A DNA stretch of 64,000 bases from positions 1,736,001-1,800,000 of the forward strand of contig NZ_CP110395.1 of the NCBI RefSeq assembly GCF_029910215.1, written 5' to 3'. The position numbers were made by a program, and so were the translations under genes. Below, one piece after another: positions 22,407 to 32,230 of this stretch (positions are counted from its first letter, which is position 1; each line of letters starts with the position of its first letter). The DNA is from Paraburkholderia sp. D15 (GTDB lineage: Bacteria > Pseudomonadota > Gammaproteobacteria > Burkholderiales > Burkholderiaceae). The notes below the pieces were generated by a model. It had not been told where the DNA came from. It was given only the letters and a program-made list of their open reading frames with translations, and searched no databases.

Positions 22407-24848
22407 TCACTCTTCCGGCAGCCGGATCACGCTCGCGTCCTTGCGAATCAGCGCCGCTGCCGACAGCATCTGCTTGCACTGATGCGCGAGCAGCTTCATG
22501 TCGTGCACGGCATCGGCCGAATATTCCGCCGACTTCTCCGTATCGACCACCATCGCATCCAGTTCGCGGTTCAGCAGCTTGATCTGCTCGCCTTGATCGG
22601 CGGGCGGCGCGCTGCCCGCTTCGGCCTCGGTCAGATTGTCGCGGATCGCGCTCAGCGCGCGCTGCAGCGGCTGTAGCGACACGCCGTCGGTCTGCTGATT
22701 GGCCGACGTGCGCAACAGCGGCGCCGCCGCCGAGATCTGCGAGGCGAGCACGTGGCTGCGCACCAGCAGCCCGTTCAGTTCCGGCACGAACTTCTGCGCG
22801 GACCGCGGCTCGAGCATCATGCGCTGGAACGCCTGCCCCAGATTCGCAAACGCGACGTGCACGTTCTTGCGCGCGAGCCGGTAGCGGTAATCGCGGTCGA
22901 GCGCCACGGCCGCGGCGCTCGCGGCGGCGGATGCGCCGGCGGCCGGTTTGGCGGCGGTCGGGTTGCTGACGGTGGTCGTGCCGGCATCGGCCGCCACATT
23001 TAGCGTAGTAGCCGCATTAGCCCCATTAACCCCAGCAGCCGCGCCCGCGGTCTCCAGCGCCGCATCCGCCATCGCGGCCGCCGGTGCGCGCGCGCCGGCT
23101 TCGGTCACGGTCGCCGCCACCGCGGCGGCGGGTTTGCCGCTCCACCACCAGCTTGCCTCCAGATACTGCCGCGTGGCGCCGATCATGTTGTTGACGAGCT
23201 TGCCCATCAAGCGATATTCCCAGTACGGGAACAGATGGCTCGCCGCGATCGCGATCGCGCAGCCGACCACGGTGTCGATCGCGCGTTCGCCGATGATGCG
23301 CATGCTGCCCGGCGCCAGCAGATGGAACATCAGCAGCACATACGACGACGTGAACACCACGCTCGCGGTGTAATTGAACAGCAGCAGGCTGTAGCTCATC
23401 ACCATCGACGCGAACATCACCACCATCAGGATGTGCGGATCCTTCACGAAGATCATCAGCGCGATACTGACCGCGCAGCCGATCAGCGTGCCGACGATCC
23501 GCTGACCGTTGCGCTGCTTGGTCAGCGAATACCCGGGCTTCAGGATGATGACGGTCGTCATCACGATCCAGTACGCGTTGGTGAGGGGCAGCAGGCGGCC
23601 GAGCCAGAAACCGACCGCCACCGCGATCGTCACGCGCAGCGCGTGGCGGAAACTCGGCGAGGCCATGGTCAGGTTCGAGAAGATCTGCCCGAACGGCACG
23701 CGCCGGCTCGATACGAAACGGTTGAGCGCCTGGTCCAGCCGCAGTTCGGTCTCGCCGGTACTCGGGTCGCTCGACAGGCTCTTGCGCATCTTGTCGATCA
23801 GCCGCGTGGCGCTCCAGATGCGCCGGAAGTTCGCCGACACCGCCGAATACGCCTCGGGATTCTTGCTCGGCAGCTCGTGCTTGCGCATCAACTCGATCTC
23901 GAACTCGATCGCGCGCAGTTCGGCCTTCACGTTCGAACGCTTGCGCGGCGGATGATTCTGCAGCACCGCGAGCCCGATCTCTTCGAGATCCGCGGCCGCC
24001 TTGCGGATCAGGTCACGGTAGAACACCAGCAGATCCGACCCGCCGAACGTGCTGCGCACCAGCGAATAGTCCGTGTGCGCGCCGACGAACAGCTCGTGCA
24101 GGTCGACGGTGTTGATGAACAGATTGAACAGCATCGCGCGGCGCGGTTCGAGCTTGCCGCTCTTGAGCTTCGGCAGGTTGCGCAGCACGATGTCGCGCGC
24201 GGCGTCCTGACGGTCCACCGCGGCGATCTGCCGGTCGACCAGGTTGCGGTAGCACTCGTCGAGATCGTTATCGAGGTCGTAGAAGGCGGCGCGCGCGAGC
24301 AGATAGTCGGCGCACGCGAACACGCTTTCCGCGAGCGCCTGCTGTTCGATGCGATGCATCATCCAGCGGCTCACGAAGGTCGACCAGTACGTGTACCAGA
24401 GTCCGCCCACCAGAATCCACGACGCGTTGACGAGCGCCTGCATTGGCGTGAAATGCTCCTCCAGCGTCATGATCATCATGAACAGCGTGGCGAAGCTGAT
24501 CTGCGGCCAGCGGTTGCCGTACACCACGATCAGCGAGAGCACGAAGGTGAGCGGCACCACCGTGCACCACAGCGCCACCGGATTCACCGTGGCGAGCCCG
24601 GTGGCGAGCGCGGACAGAAAGCCGATCACCGTGCAGGCGAGCATCTCGTTGTGCTTGTACTTCAGCGGGCCGGGCATGTCGACCACGCACGCACCGAGCG
24701 CGCCGGTCGCGATCGTGAAGCCGAGGTCGCGATCGTGAAACACGATCAGACACAGAATGGCCGGTAACGACACGCCGACCGCGATGCGCAGGCCGCCATA
24801 AAAGTACTGGCTGTAGAGGAATTTTTTTATCTCAACCGAATAGCGCAT
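22407..24848 (-). CDS. FUSC/YccS-family inner-membrane protein
   Basis: An 813-residue membrane protein with the two-bundle FUSC layout. An N-terminal group of about five or six transmembrane helices (residues 20-170, e.g. AVGVSLPAILCLIVF, LWCTVVPLTFVLSLIVVYG) is followed by a long cytoplasmic helical region. A second helical bundle at about 400-540 includes NAYWIVMTTVIILKPGYSLTKQRNGQRIVGTLIGC, the FUSC_2 signature. An Ala-rich insertion (about 575-650) precedes a helical C-terminus. Relatives are aromatic-acid efflux or envelope-stress proteins (YccS, AaeB-like). The ATG at 24848 has AGGCAG nearby; a GTG six codons upstream is possible. Confidence 0.85.
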   Translation of the reverse strand: MRYSVEIKKFLYSQYFYGGLRIAVGVSLPAILCLIVFHDRDLGFTIATGALGACVVDMPGPLKYKHNEMLACTVIGFLSALATGLATVNPVALWCTVVPLTFVLSLIVVYGNRWPQISFATLFMMIMTLEEHFTPMQALVNASWILVGGLWYTYWSTFVSRWMMHRIEQQALAESVFACADYLLARAAFYDLDNDLDECYRNLVDRQIAAVDRQDAARDIVLRNLPKLKSGKLEPRRAMLFNLFINTVDLHELFVGAHTDYSLVRSTFGGSDLLVFYRDLIRKAAADLEEIGLAVLQNHPPRKRSNVKAELRAIEFEIELMRKHELPSKNPEAYSAVSANFRRIWSATRLIDKMRKSLSSDPSTGETELRLDQALNRFVSSRRVPFGQIFSNLTMASPSFRHALRVTIAVAVGFWLGRLLPLTNAYWIVMTTVIILKPGYSLTKQRNGQRIVGTLIGCAVSIALMIFVKDPHILMVVMFASMVMSYSLLLFNYTASVVFTSSYVLLMFHLLAPGSMRIIGERAIDTVVGCAIAIAASHLFPYWEYRLMGKLVNNMIGATRQYLEASWWWSGKPAAAVAATVTEAGARAPAAAMADAALETAGAAAGVNGANAATTLNVAADAGTTTVSNPTAAKPAAGASAAASAAAVALDRDYRYRLARKNVHVAFANLGQAFQRMMLEPRSAQKFVPELNGLLVRSHVLASQISAAAPLLRTSANQQTDGVSLQPLQRALSAIRDNLTEAEAGSAPPADQGEQIKLLNRELDAMVVDTEKSAEYSADAVHDMKLLAHQCKQMLSAAALIRKDASVIRLPEE

Positions 24849-25067
24849 CGACTGCCTGGATTCCACTTGCTGAGAACACCGCGGTTGAAGGGACCATCAG
24901 GGACGAGGGACAGACTCGAACTGCCGACGAGTCTAACTGATTTTGACGGGGTTTCGACCTAGGCCATTCGGCCAGGTTCTGCTCGGATGGCGCGTTTGCT
25001 ATGCTGTCGCTTCCATGACCGGCGCGCCTTGCGGGCGCGGCTCGCGTCGACCGTTTCCCCAGGATCC

Positions 25068-28000
25068 ATGCTCCAGCTTTTCTATTCGAACCGCTATGAA
25101 ACCCTCGTCGGCGCGCTGCTCGACGACCTGGCCAGCGCACCGTCCGATCCCTGGACCGCGCAACCGGTCATCGTCCCCAGCGCGGCCGTGAGGCGGCGGC
25201 TCGAACTCGACATCGCCGCGCGTCGTGGCATCTGCGCGAATGTCAACTTTGGTTATCTCGCGCAGTGGCTGTGGGCGCAGATCGGCGGCGTGATCAAAGT
25301 GCCGAAGCACTCGCCGTTCGCGCCCGACCGGCTCGTATGGCGCTGCTACCGCCTGCTCGGCGACGCCGGCGAGGCGCTGCCGTGGAACGCGTCGCCGCGT
25401 CTGCGTACGTACCTCGATGCGGCGGATGCGTCGATGCGCTACGAACTGGCGCGGCGCGTCGCCACCGTGCTCGATCACTATCTGACCTATCGTCCCGAAT
25501 GGCTGCGGCAGTGGCAGAAGGGCGGGTCGATCTTCGCGAGCGGCGCGGCGGACGATACCGGTCCGCGGCTGGCCGGCGCAAGCGAAGCGGCGCGCGAAGA
25601 CGAGCGCTGGCAAGCCGCGCTGTGGCGCGCGGTGCTCGCCGAACTCACGGAAACGCTGGACACCTCCGCCGCCACGACGGCCGCCGCGTTGCCGCCCGCG
25701 TACCGGTTCCTGGAAGACATCGGCACGCTGGATCTCGAAGCCATTTCGAACGCACGCTGGCCCGAGGCCGTGAGCGTGTTCGCGCTGCCGACCATGCCGC
25801 CGCTGCACGTCGCGCTGCTGCGCGCGCTGTCGCGCTGGATCGACGTGCGTCTGTACGTGATGAATCCGTGCCGCGAGTTCTGGTTCGACGTGGTGAGCGC
25901 CGGCCGCGTCGAAGCGCTCGACGCGGCCGGCCAGCTCGACTATCAGCAGGTCGGTCATCCGTTGCTCGCCGAGTGGGGGCGTCAGACCCAGGCGCAGTTG
26001 CACATGCTGCACGAGTTGACCGAAAGCGCCGCGTCGGCGGAGACCGGCGACTTCACGGAGAATCCCGAACCGAGCTGGCTCGCGGCGGTGCAGAACGGCA
26101 TTCTCGATCTGCGCGCGGAAGCGGAGGCCGACGAGTGGCCGGTCGAGCGCGGCATCGAAGTGCACGTCTGTCATAGCCTGTCGCGGCAACTGGAAGTGCT
26201 GCACGACCGTCTGCTCGGCTGGTTCGACGAGTTCGACGATCTGCAGCCGTCGGGCGTGCTGGTGGCGGTGTCCGACCTTGCCGCCGCCGGTCCGTTGATC
26301 GACGCGGTGTTCGGCACCACGCCCACCGGCGACACGCGCCGCATTCCGTATCGGATCACTGGCTTGCCGCCGTCGCAGGCCAATCCGGTCGCGCGTCTGC
26401 TGCTCGACTGGCTGGCCTTGCCGGAGCGCAGCGTGGGCGCGCCGGATCTGATCGAGTGGCTGCGCGTCGATGCGATCGCCGCGCGTTACGAGATCGACGC
26501 CGCGTCGCTCGAAGCCGCGCAGGAATGGCTCGCGGCGGCCGGCGCGCGGCGCGGTCTCGCGCCGGTTCCGCCGAGCGGCGAGCACGTGCCGGTCGCGCGT
26601 CACACGTTCGCGGATGCGCTCACGCGTCTCTATCTCGGCTACGCGATGCCCGAAGGCGGCGAACCGGTCGACGCGTGGTTGCCGGTGGAAGGCGCGGGCG
26701 GCTCGGACGCGGAACTGCTCGGCCGCCTGTCGCGTTTCGTCGACGACGTCGAGGCGTTCGCCGCGCAGTGCGCGATCGAACGCACACCGGTCGAATGGAC
26801 GCAACTGCTGCTCGAAACGCTCGCGCAGAGTTTCGACGGCGGCGTCGAGTTCGCCGATTCGCTGGCCGCGGTGCGCGACGCGATCGACAAGATGGGCGAC
26901 GCGATGCAGGCCGGCGCCCACGACGTGGCGCTGCCCGCTGCCGTGGTGCGCGGCGCGCTGACGGAAGCGCTCGACGACCCCGCGCGCGGCGGCGTGCCGT
27001 GGGGCAGCGTGACGTTCTCGTCGCTCACCAGCCTGCGCGGCCTGCCGTACCGGATCGTCTGCCTGCTCGGCATGGACGACGGCGTGCTGCCGAGCCTCGC
27101 GCGCGCCGACGAATTCGACCTGATGGCCGCGTTCGGCAAGGCCGGCGACCGGCAGCGCCGCGACGACGAGCGCAATCTGTTTCTCGACCTGCTGCTGGCG
27201 GCGCGCGATCAGCTCTTCATCGCGTACACCGGCCGCAGCATTCGCGACAACGCGCCGCTGCCGCCGGCCGCGCTGGTCGACGAATTGCTCGACCATCTCG
27301 CGCAGGTGTCGGCGGGCGAGGGCGCGAGTCCGCAGCAGGTGGAAAGTGCGCGGCATGCGTTTATCGTCGATCATCCTTTGCAGGCGTTCGCGTCGGACTA
27401 CTTTGCCGCGCGCGGCGAACTGTTCAGCTACGACGCCGATCGCGCCGAACTGGCCACGCTGCTCGCCGCGCCGCAGCGGGCGGCCGCCGCGCCGTTCTTC
27501 GACCAGCCGTTGCCGGCCGAGGAAGTGCAGCCCGTTGCCTTCGACGAATTCGTGCGCTTCTGGCGGCATCCGGCGCGTTCGCTGCTGCGCGACCGCCTGG
27601 GCATCGTGCTGTCGGACGCGCAAGGCGAACTGCTCGACACCGAACCGTTCGACCTGGACTACGCCGGCCGCGATGCGCTGGCGGACCGTCTGCTGCCGGT
27701 CCTGCTCGACGTCGATGCCGACGACGACGTGATGGCCGAGCGCGTGCGCCGGCTCGCCGTGGCGAGCCCGGAGTTGCCGGGCGGCGCGACCGGCGCGGTC
27801 TGGCGTGCGCGCGAACTCAACGCGCTGCGCCAGCTTGCGGACAGCGTGCGGCGCGAAGTGGCGGCGGGCGTCGAACGTTTGCCGTTCGTGCTCGACATCG
27901 TGCCGCGCTGGCCCGATGGCCCCGACCTCGCCGGTGCGCTGTTCGGTCCGCACGACGCGACGCTGCGCGAGGATGCGCAAACGCCGCTGCAACTGCACGG

Positions 28001-28454
28001 CACCTTGAACCTGCTGACCGAAACGGGCCAGGTGATTTTCCGGTACGCCAAGCCCAGTGCACGCGACTATCTGTCCGCGTGGCTTGCGCATCTCGTCTAT
28101 TGCGCGGTGCGCCCCGAAGGGCCGCGCCGCACCGTCTGGCACGGCAGCGGCGAGAGCTTCGAACTCGCGCCGGTCGCCGCGCCGCTCGACGAACTCGCGC
28201 CGCTGGCCGCGCTGTTCAGGGCAGGGCGCCGCCTGCCGCTGCGCTTCTTTCCGAAGAGCGCGTGGAGCCGGGTGAGCGAGAGCGAGTCGGCCGCGCAAGG
28301 CGTGTGGATCAACGACCGCGTGCGCGGCGAGTCCGACGACGCCGCATTGCGCATCGCGCTGCGCGGCACGCCACTCACGCTCGATGAACCGTTCGGCAGT
28401 CTCGCGTCGATCCTGTTCAAACCGTTGCTTCAGCATCTGCGGAGCGCGTCATGA
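25068..28454 (+). CDS. recC: Exodeoxyribonuclease V gamma subunit RecC
   Basis: A 1128-residue subunit of RecBCD. It begins MLQLFYSNRYETLVGALLDDL, the usual RecC start, and contains PSAAVRRRLELDIAARRGICANVNFGYLAQWLW, the first conserved block that holds the DNA-facing helicase-like fold. FSSLTSLRGLPYRIVCLLGMDDGVLPS (about 648-674) is the other hallmark. RecC lacks ATPase motifs; it splits the strands and scans for the Chi sequence. The start is fixed by AGGA four bases upstream; upstream in-frame ATG at 24987 is unlikely. The stop overlaps the recB start (ATGA), so recCBD is a translationally coupled operon. Confidence 0.95.
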   Translation: MLQLFYSNRYETLVGALLDDLASAPSDPWTAQPVIVPSAAVRRRLELDIAARRGICANVNFGYLAQWLWAQIGGVIKVPKHSPFAPDRLVWRCYRLLGDAGEALPWNASPRLRTYLDAADASMRYELARRVATVLDHYLTYRPEWLRQWQKGGSIFASGAADDTGPRLAGASEAAREDERWQAALWRAVLAELTETLDTSAATTAAALPPAYRFLEDIGTLDLEAISNARWPEAVSVFALPTMPPLHVALLRALSRWIDVRLYVMNPCREFWFDVVSAGRVEALDAAGQLDYQQVGHPLLAEWGRQTQAQLHMLHELTESAASAETGDFTENPEPSWLAAVQNGILDLRAEAEADEWPVERGIEVHVCHSLSRQLEVLHDRLLGWFDEFDDLQPSGVLVAVSDLAAAGPLIDAVFGTTPTGDTRRIPYRITGLPPSQANPVARLLLDWLALPERSVGAPDLIEWLRVDAIAARYEIDAASLEAAQEWLAAAGARRGLAPVPPSGEHVPVARHTFADALTRLYLGYAMPEGGEPVDAWLPVEGAGGSDAELLGRLSRFVDDVEAFAAQCAIERTPVEWTQLLLETLAQSFDGGVEFADSLAAVRDAIDKMGDAMQAGAHDVALPAAVVRGALTEALDDPARGGVPWGSVTFSSLTSLRGLPYRIVCLLGMDDGVLPSLARADEFDLMAAFGKAGDRQRRDDERNLFLDLLLAARDQLFIAYTGRSIRDNAPLPPAALVDELLDHLAQVSAGEGASPQQVESARHAFIVDHPLQAFASDYFAARGELFSYDADRAELATLLAAPQRAAAAPFFDQPLPAEEVQPVAFDEFVRFWRHPARSLLRDRLGIVLSDAQGELLDTEPFDLDYAGRDALADRLLPVLLDVDADDDVMAERVRRLAVASPELPGGATGAVWRARELNALRQLADSVRREVAAGVERLPFVLDIVPRWPDGPDLAGALFGPHDATLREDAQTPLQLHGTLNLLTETGQVIFRYAKPSARDYLSAWLAHLVYCAVRPEGPRRTVWHGSGESFELAPVAAPLDELAPLAALFRAGRRLPLRFFPKSAWSRVSESESAAQGVWINDRVRGESDDAALRIALRGTPLTLDEPFGSLASILFKPLLQHLRSAS

Positions 28455-31400
28455 GCGGCGCCGCGCACAACTACGCGCTGGTGGCCGAGGAGCTGGACGT
28501 ATTCGGCTGCTCGCTCGACGGCGTGAACCAGATCGAGGCGTCGGCGGGCACCGGCAAGACGTGGAATATCTGCGCGCTGTACGTGCGTCTGCTGCTCGAA
28601 AAGAACCTGAACGCCGATCAGATTCTCGTCGTCACGTTCACCAAGGCGGCCACCGCCGAACTGCACGAACGCATTCGCGGCCGGCTCGCGGAACTGCATC
28701 GCGCGATCGAGCTGGACGACGACGGCGGCGACCCGTTTATCCGCCGGCTGTTCGACACCACGCTGGCGCCGGAGCGCGGGATCGCGCGCGACGCGGCGTT
28801 GAAGGTGGTGCGGCGCGCGCTGCGCACGTTCGACCAGGCGGCGATCCACACCATTCACGCGTTCTGCCAGCGCGCGCTGCAGGAAGCGCCGTTCGCCGCC
28901 GCGATGCCGTTCGCCTTCGAGATGGAAGCCGACGACGCCGCGCTGCGTTTCGAACTGGCCGCCGATTTCTGGCGCGAGCAGGTCGAACCGGTCGCGCATG
29001 CGCACCCCGCGTTTGCCGCGTGGCTGGTGGCCAAACGCGCCGGCCCCGCATCGTTCGACGAGCAACTCGCGCGGCGTCTGAAAAAGCCGTTGGCACAATT
29101 ACGCTGGGGCGCGGTGGACGCGAGCGGCGGCCACGCCGATCCGCAGGCCGGTTTCGACGCCGCGTGCGAAGTCTGGCAGGCCGAACGCGATGCGATCGTG
29201 CGCCTGCTCGCCGACGCGCAGGAGCGCCTGAGCAAGACCACGCACAAGCCCGATCACGTGAGCGCCGCGATTGCCGCATGGAGCGATTATTTCGCGCAGG
29301 GCGATTGCCATGCGCCGCCACCGCGTGCTGCGCTGAAGCTCACGAAATCGGCGTTGAAAAAGGCCACCAAGGTCAAGTTCGAACCGCCCGAGCATCCGTT
29401 CTTCGAGCACGCGGAAGCGCTCGCGGCGGCCGTGGTCGCCGCCGAGGCCGCGCAACGCGCGCGCTGGCTCGCGCTCGTCGAGACCTGGCTCGACTACGCG
29501 CCCGACGAACTGGTGGCGCGCAAACGCACGCGCCGGGTCGTGTCGTTCGACGATCTGCTGTCGAACCTGTACCGCGCGCTGGCCGCGCATCCATGGCTTG
29601 CCGATGCGTTGCGCACGCGCTATCCGGCCGCGCTGATCGACGAGTTCCAGGACACCGATCCGCTGCAGTTCGCGATCTTCAGCCGCATCTTCGCGCCGGC
29701 CGGTCCGCTGTTTCTGGTCGGCGATCCGAAGCAGGCCATCTACAGTTTTCGCGCGGCGGATCTGCACACCTACCTGGCCGCGCGCAAGGCGGCGTCCGCG
29801 TGCTACACGCTGGCGGTCAATCAGCGCTCGACCGCGCCGATCGTCGCGGCGTGCAACCGTTTCTTCGAGGCGAATCCGCAGGCCTTCGTGCTCGACGGTC
29901 TCGACTACCAGCCGGTGCGCGCGGGCGAGCGGCGCCGCGCGCCGTTCGTCGATGCCGATCCTGATACGGGCGCGGGCGCGGGAGACTTCCGTGTCTGGAC
30001 CTTGCCGCAAGGCGAAACCGCGCTGACCAAACGCGAAGCGCAGCGCGAGGCGAGCGAGGCGTGTGCCGCCGAGATCGTGCGTCTGCTGCGCGGCGCGCGC
30101 GAGGGCACGGTGACGATCGGCGACGCGCCGCTCGCGCCGGGCAACATCGCGGTGCTTGTGCAAACGCATAAGCAGGGCAGTCTGATCAAGCGCGTGCTGG
30201 CGGCGTGGGGCGTCGGCAGTGTCGAGCTGGCGCAGGCTTCGGTATTCGCCACGCTGGACGCCGAGCAGATCGAGCGCGTGCTGGCGGCAGTCGATACGCC
30301 CGGCGATCTGCGCCGTCTGCGCGCCGCGCTGGCCACCGACTGGCTGGGTCTCGACGCCGCCGCGCTGTGGCGTCTCGAACAGGTCACGGACGCCCCCGCA
30401 CCCGCCGACGATCCCGCCCACGCCGCCGATGCGATGGGCTGGGTCGAGCGTTTCTCGCGCTATCGCACGCTGTGGCACGAGCGCGGCTTCGCGGTGATGT
30501 GGCGCACGCTGATGCGCGAGCTGCGCGTCGCGCAACGGCTTGTCGCCGGTCTCGACGGCGAGCGCCGGCTGACCAATGTGAACCATCTCGCCGAGCTGGT
30601 GCAGGCGCGCGCCGCGACCCAGCCCGGCATCGCGCCGACGCTGCGCTGGCTGGCCGCGCAACGCACGCAGGGCGGCGGCGAGGATGCGCAGTTGCGGCTC
30701 GAATCGGATCGCAATCTCGTGCAGATCGTGACCGTGCATAAATCGAAGGGGCTCGAATACGCAGTGGTGTTCTGCCCGTTCCTGAACGACGGCGCGTTGC
30801 GCGAACCGCCGTCGTCGGGGTTGCCCGATGCGCGCGAGTATCACGACGACGACGGCGCCGCGGTGCTGCATTACGGCTGCGACGATGACGAGGCCGAACG
30901 CGCGTCGCGCTACGCATCGCGCGAGCAGGCCGCCGAGCGCGCGCGGCTCGTGTACGTGGCGCTGACGCGCGCGGTGTATCGCTGCTATCTGGTCGCGGGC
31001 ACCTATGTGTCGTCGCGGTCCACCAAGGAATCGCGCCGCAGCGTGCTGAACTGGCTCGCGGGCGGCGTCGCTCACGACTTCGACGACTGGCTCGCCGAGC
31101 CGCCCGACGAAGCTGCGCTGGCCGCGAGCTGGCAGGCGCTGGCGGGCGGTCCGCTGACCTTGCATCCGTTGCCCCGGGTGGAGCGCCGCGTGCCGTTGGA
31201 GAGCCTGCAGGATCGTGCCGAGCGTCTGCGGGCGCGTGCGGGCCGGCGGGCGCTGCGCGATCAGTGGCGCATGGCGAGCTTCAGCGGACTGATCGCGGCC
31301 GGCAGCAAGGCCGAGGAGCTGCATGCGGCGGCGGAAGAGGTGCGCCCTGATCACGATGAGATCGCGGACACGTTGAGAACGGCGGCGGTGGTCCCCGCGT

Positions 31401-32230
31401 CTTTGCCTGGGCCTGTGCCGGGACCTCTACCGGGATCGTTGCCTGCGCCGGCCGGTGCAGCGCCGGCGCCGGCATCGCCGGCAACCCACGCCGAGGACGA
31501 CATCCTCGCGTTCCCGCGCGGCGCGGCGGCGGGCGAGTGCCTGCATCGCATGTTCGAGCTCGCGGATTTCAGCGAGCCGGCCACATGGTCCGACGCGATC
31601 CGCGGCGCGCTGCGCGAGCGGCCGGCGCCGGCCGCGCCCGAACTCGCCGCGCGCCTGCCCGCCATGATGCACAACCTGCTGACCGACATCGTCGGGACAG
31701 AGCTCGTGCCCGGCATGACGCTCGCGAAGCTGAACCCGGCGCGCCGGCTGAACGAACTGGAGTTTCTGTTCGCCGCGCCGTCGCTGGATTTTCCGGCGCT
31801 GCGCGCGTTGCTGATCGAACACGGCTATCCCGACGTCGCATTGGAGCCGGGCGTGTTGCGAGGCTTCGTCAAAGGATTCATCGACATGATCGTCGAGCAC
31901 GACGGACGGTTCTGGGTGATCGACTGGAAGTCGAACCACCTCGGCGACAGCGTGGCCGATTACGCCGCCGCGCCGGTAGCGGCCGCGATGGAAAGTCACG
32001 CGTATCACCTGCAGGCCTTGTTGTACACGGTCGCGCTGCATCGCTATCTGAAGACGCGGGTGCGCGATTATGCGTACGACACGCATATCGGCGGCTATCT
32101 GTATCTGTTCGTGCGCGGCGTGCGTCCCACGTGGTGCGACGCGGGCGGGCCGGCGGGCGTGCACGTGCGGCGGCCCGCGTTCGAACTGGTGGCGCTGCTC
32201 GACGCCGCGATGATCGGAGCCGGCGCATGA
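28451..32230 (+). CDS. recB: Exodeoxyribonuclease V beta subunit RecB
   Basis: A 1259-residue helicase-nuclease. Walker A is ASAGTGKTWNI (Lys36) in the SF1 helicase domain. Further motifs are ALIDEFQDTDPLQF (Walker B), VGDPKQAIYSFRAAD (motif III), VTVHKSKGLEYAVVFCP (motif V) and LVYVALTRAVYRC (motif VI). The C-terminal nuclease domain has GFIDMIVEHDGRFWVIDWKSNHLGD (about 1140-1165) with the Asp...Asp-x-Lys catalytic set. A Pro/Ala-rich linker with repeated PGP units (about 977-1012) joins the halves. Together with RecC and RecD it unwinds and degrades duplex ends and loads RecA. The stop overlaps recD. Confidence 0.96.
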   Translation: MSGAAHNYALVAEELDVFGCSLDGVNQIEASAGTGKTWNICALYVRLLLEKNLNADQILVVTFTKAATAELHERIRGRLAELHRAIELDDDGGDPFIRRLFDTTLAPERGIARDAALKVVRRALRTFDQAAIHTIHAFCQRALQEAPFAAAMPFAFEMEADDAALRFELAADFWREQVEPVAHAHPAFAAWLVAKRAGPASFDEQLARRLKKPLAQLRWGAVDASGGHADPQAGFDAACEVWQAERDAIVRLLADAQERLSKTTHKPDHVSAAIAAWSDYFAQGDCHAPPPRAALKLTKSALKKATKVKFEPPEHPFFEHAEALAAAVVAAEAAQRARWLALVETWLDYAPDELVARKRTRRVVSFDDLLSNLYRALAAHPWLADALRTRYPAALIDEFQDTDPLQFAIFSRIFAPAGPLFLVGDPKQAIYSFRAADLHTYLAARKAASACYTLAVNQRSTAPIVAACNRFFEANPQAFVLDGLDYQPVRAGERRRAPFVDADPDTGAGAGDFRVWTLPQGETALTKREAQREASEACAAEIVRLLRGAREGTVTIGDAPLAPGNIAVLVQTHKQGSLIKRVLAAWGVGSVELAQASVFATLDAEQIERVLAAVDTPGDLRRLRAALATDWLGLDAAALWRLEQVTDAPAPADDPAHAADAMGWVERFSRYRTLWHERGFAVMWRTLMRELRVAQRLVAGLDGERRLTNVNHLAELVQARAATQPGIAPTLRWLAAQRTQGGGEDAQLRLESDRNLVQIVTVHKSKGLEYAVVFCPFLNDGALREPPSSGLPDAREYHDDDGAAVLHYGCDDDEAERASRYASREQAAERARLVYVALTRAVYRCYLVAGTYVSSRSTKESRRSVLNWLAGGVAHDFDDWLAEPPDEAALAASWQALAGGPLTLHPLPRVERRVPLESLQDRAERLRARAGRRALRDQWRMASFSGLIAAGSKAEELHAAAEEVRPDHDEIADTLRTAAVVPASLPGPVPGPLPGSLPAPAGAAPAPASPATHAEDDILAFPRGAAAGECLHRMFELADFSEPATWSDAIRGALRERPAPAAPELAARLPAMMHNLLTDIVGTELVPGMTLAKLNPARRLNELEFLFAAPSLDFPALRALLIEHGYPDVALEPGVLRGFVKGFIDMIVEHDGRFWVIDWKSNHLGDSVADYAAAPVAAAMESHAYHLQALLYTVALHRYLKTRVRDYAYDTHIGGYLYLFVRGVRPTWCDAGGPAGVHVRRPAFELVALLDAAMIGAGA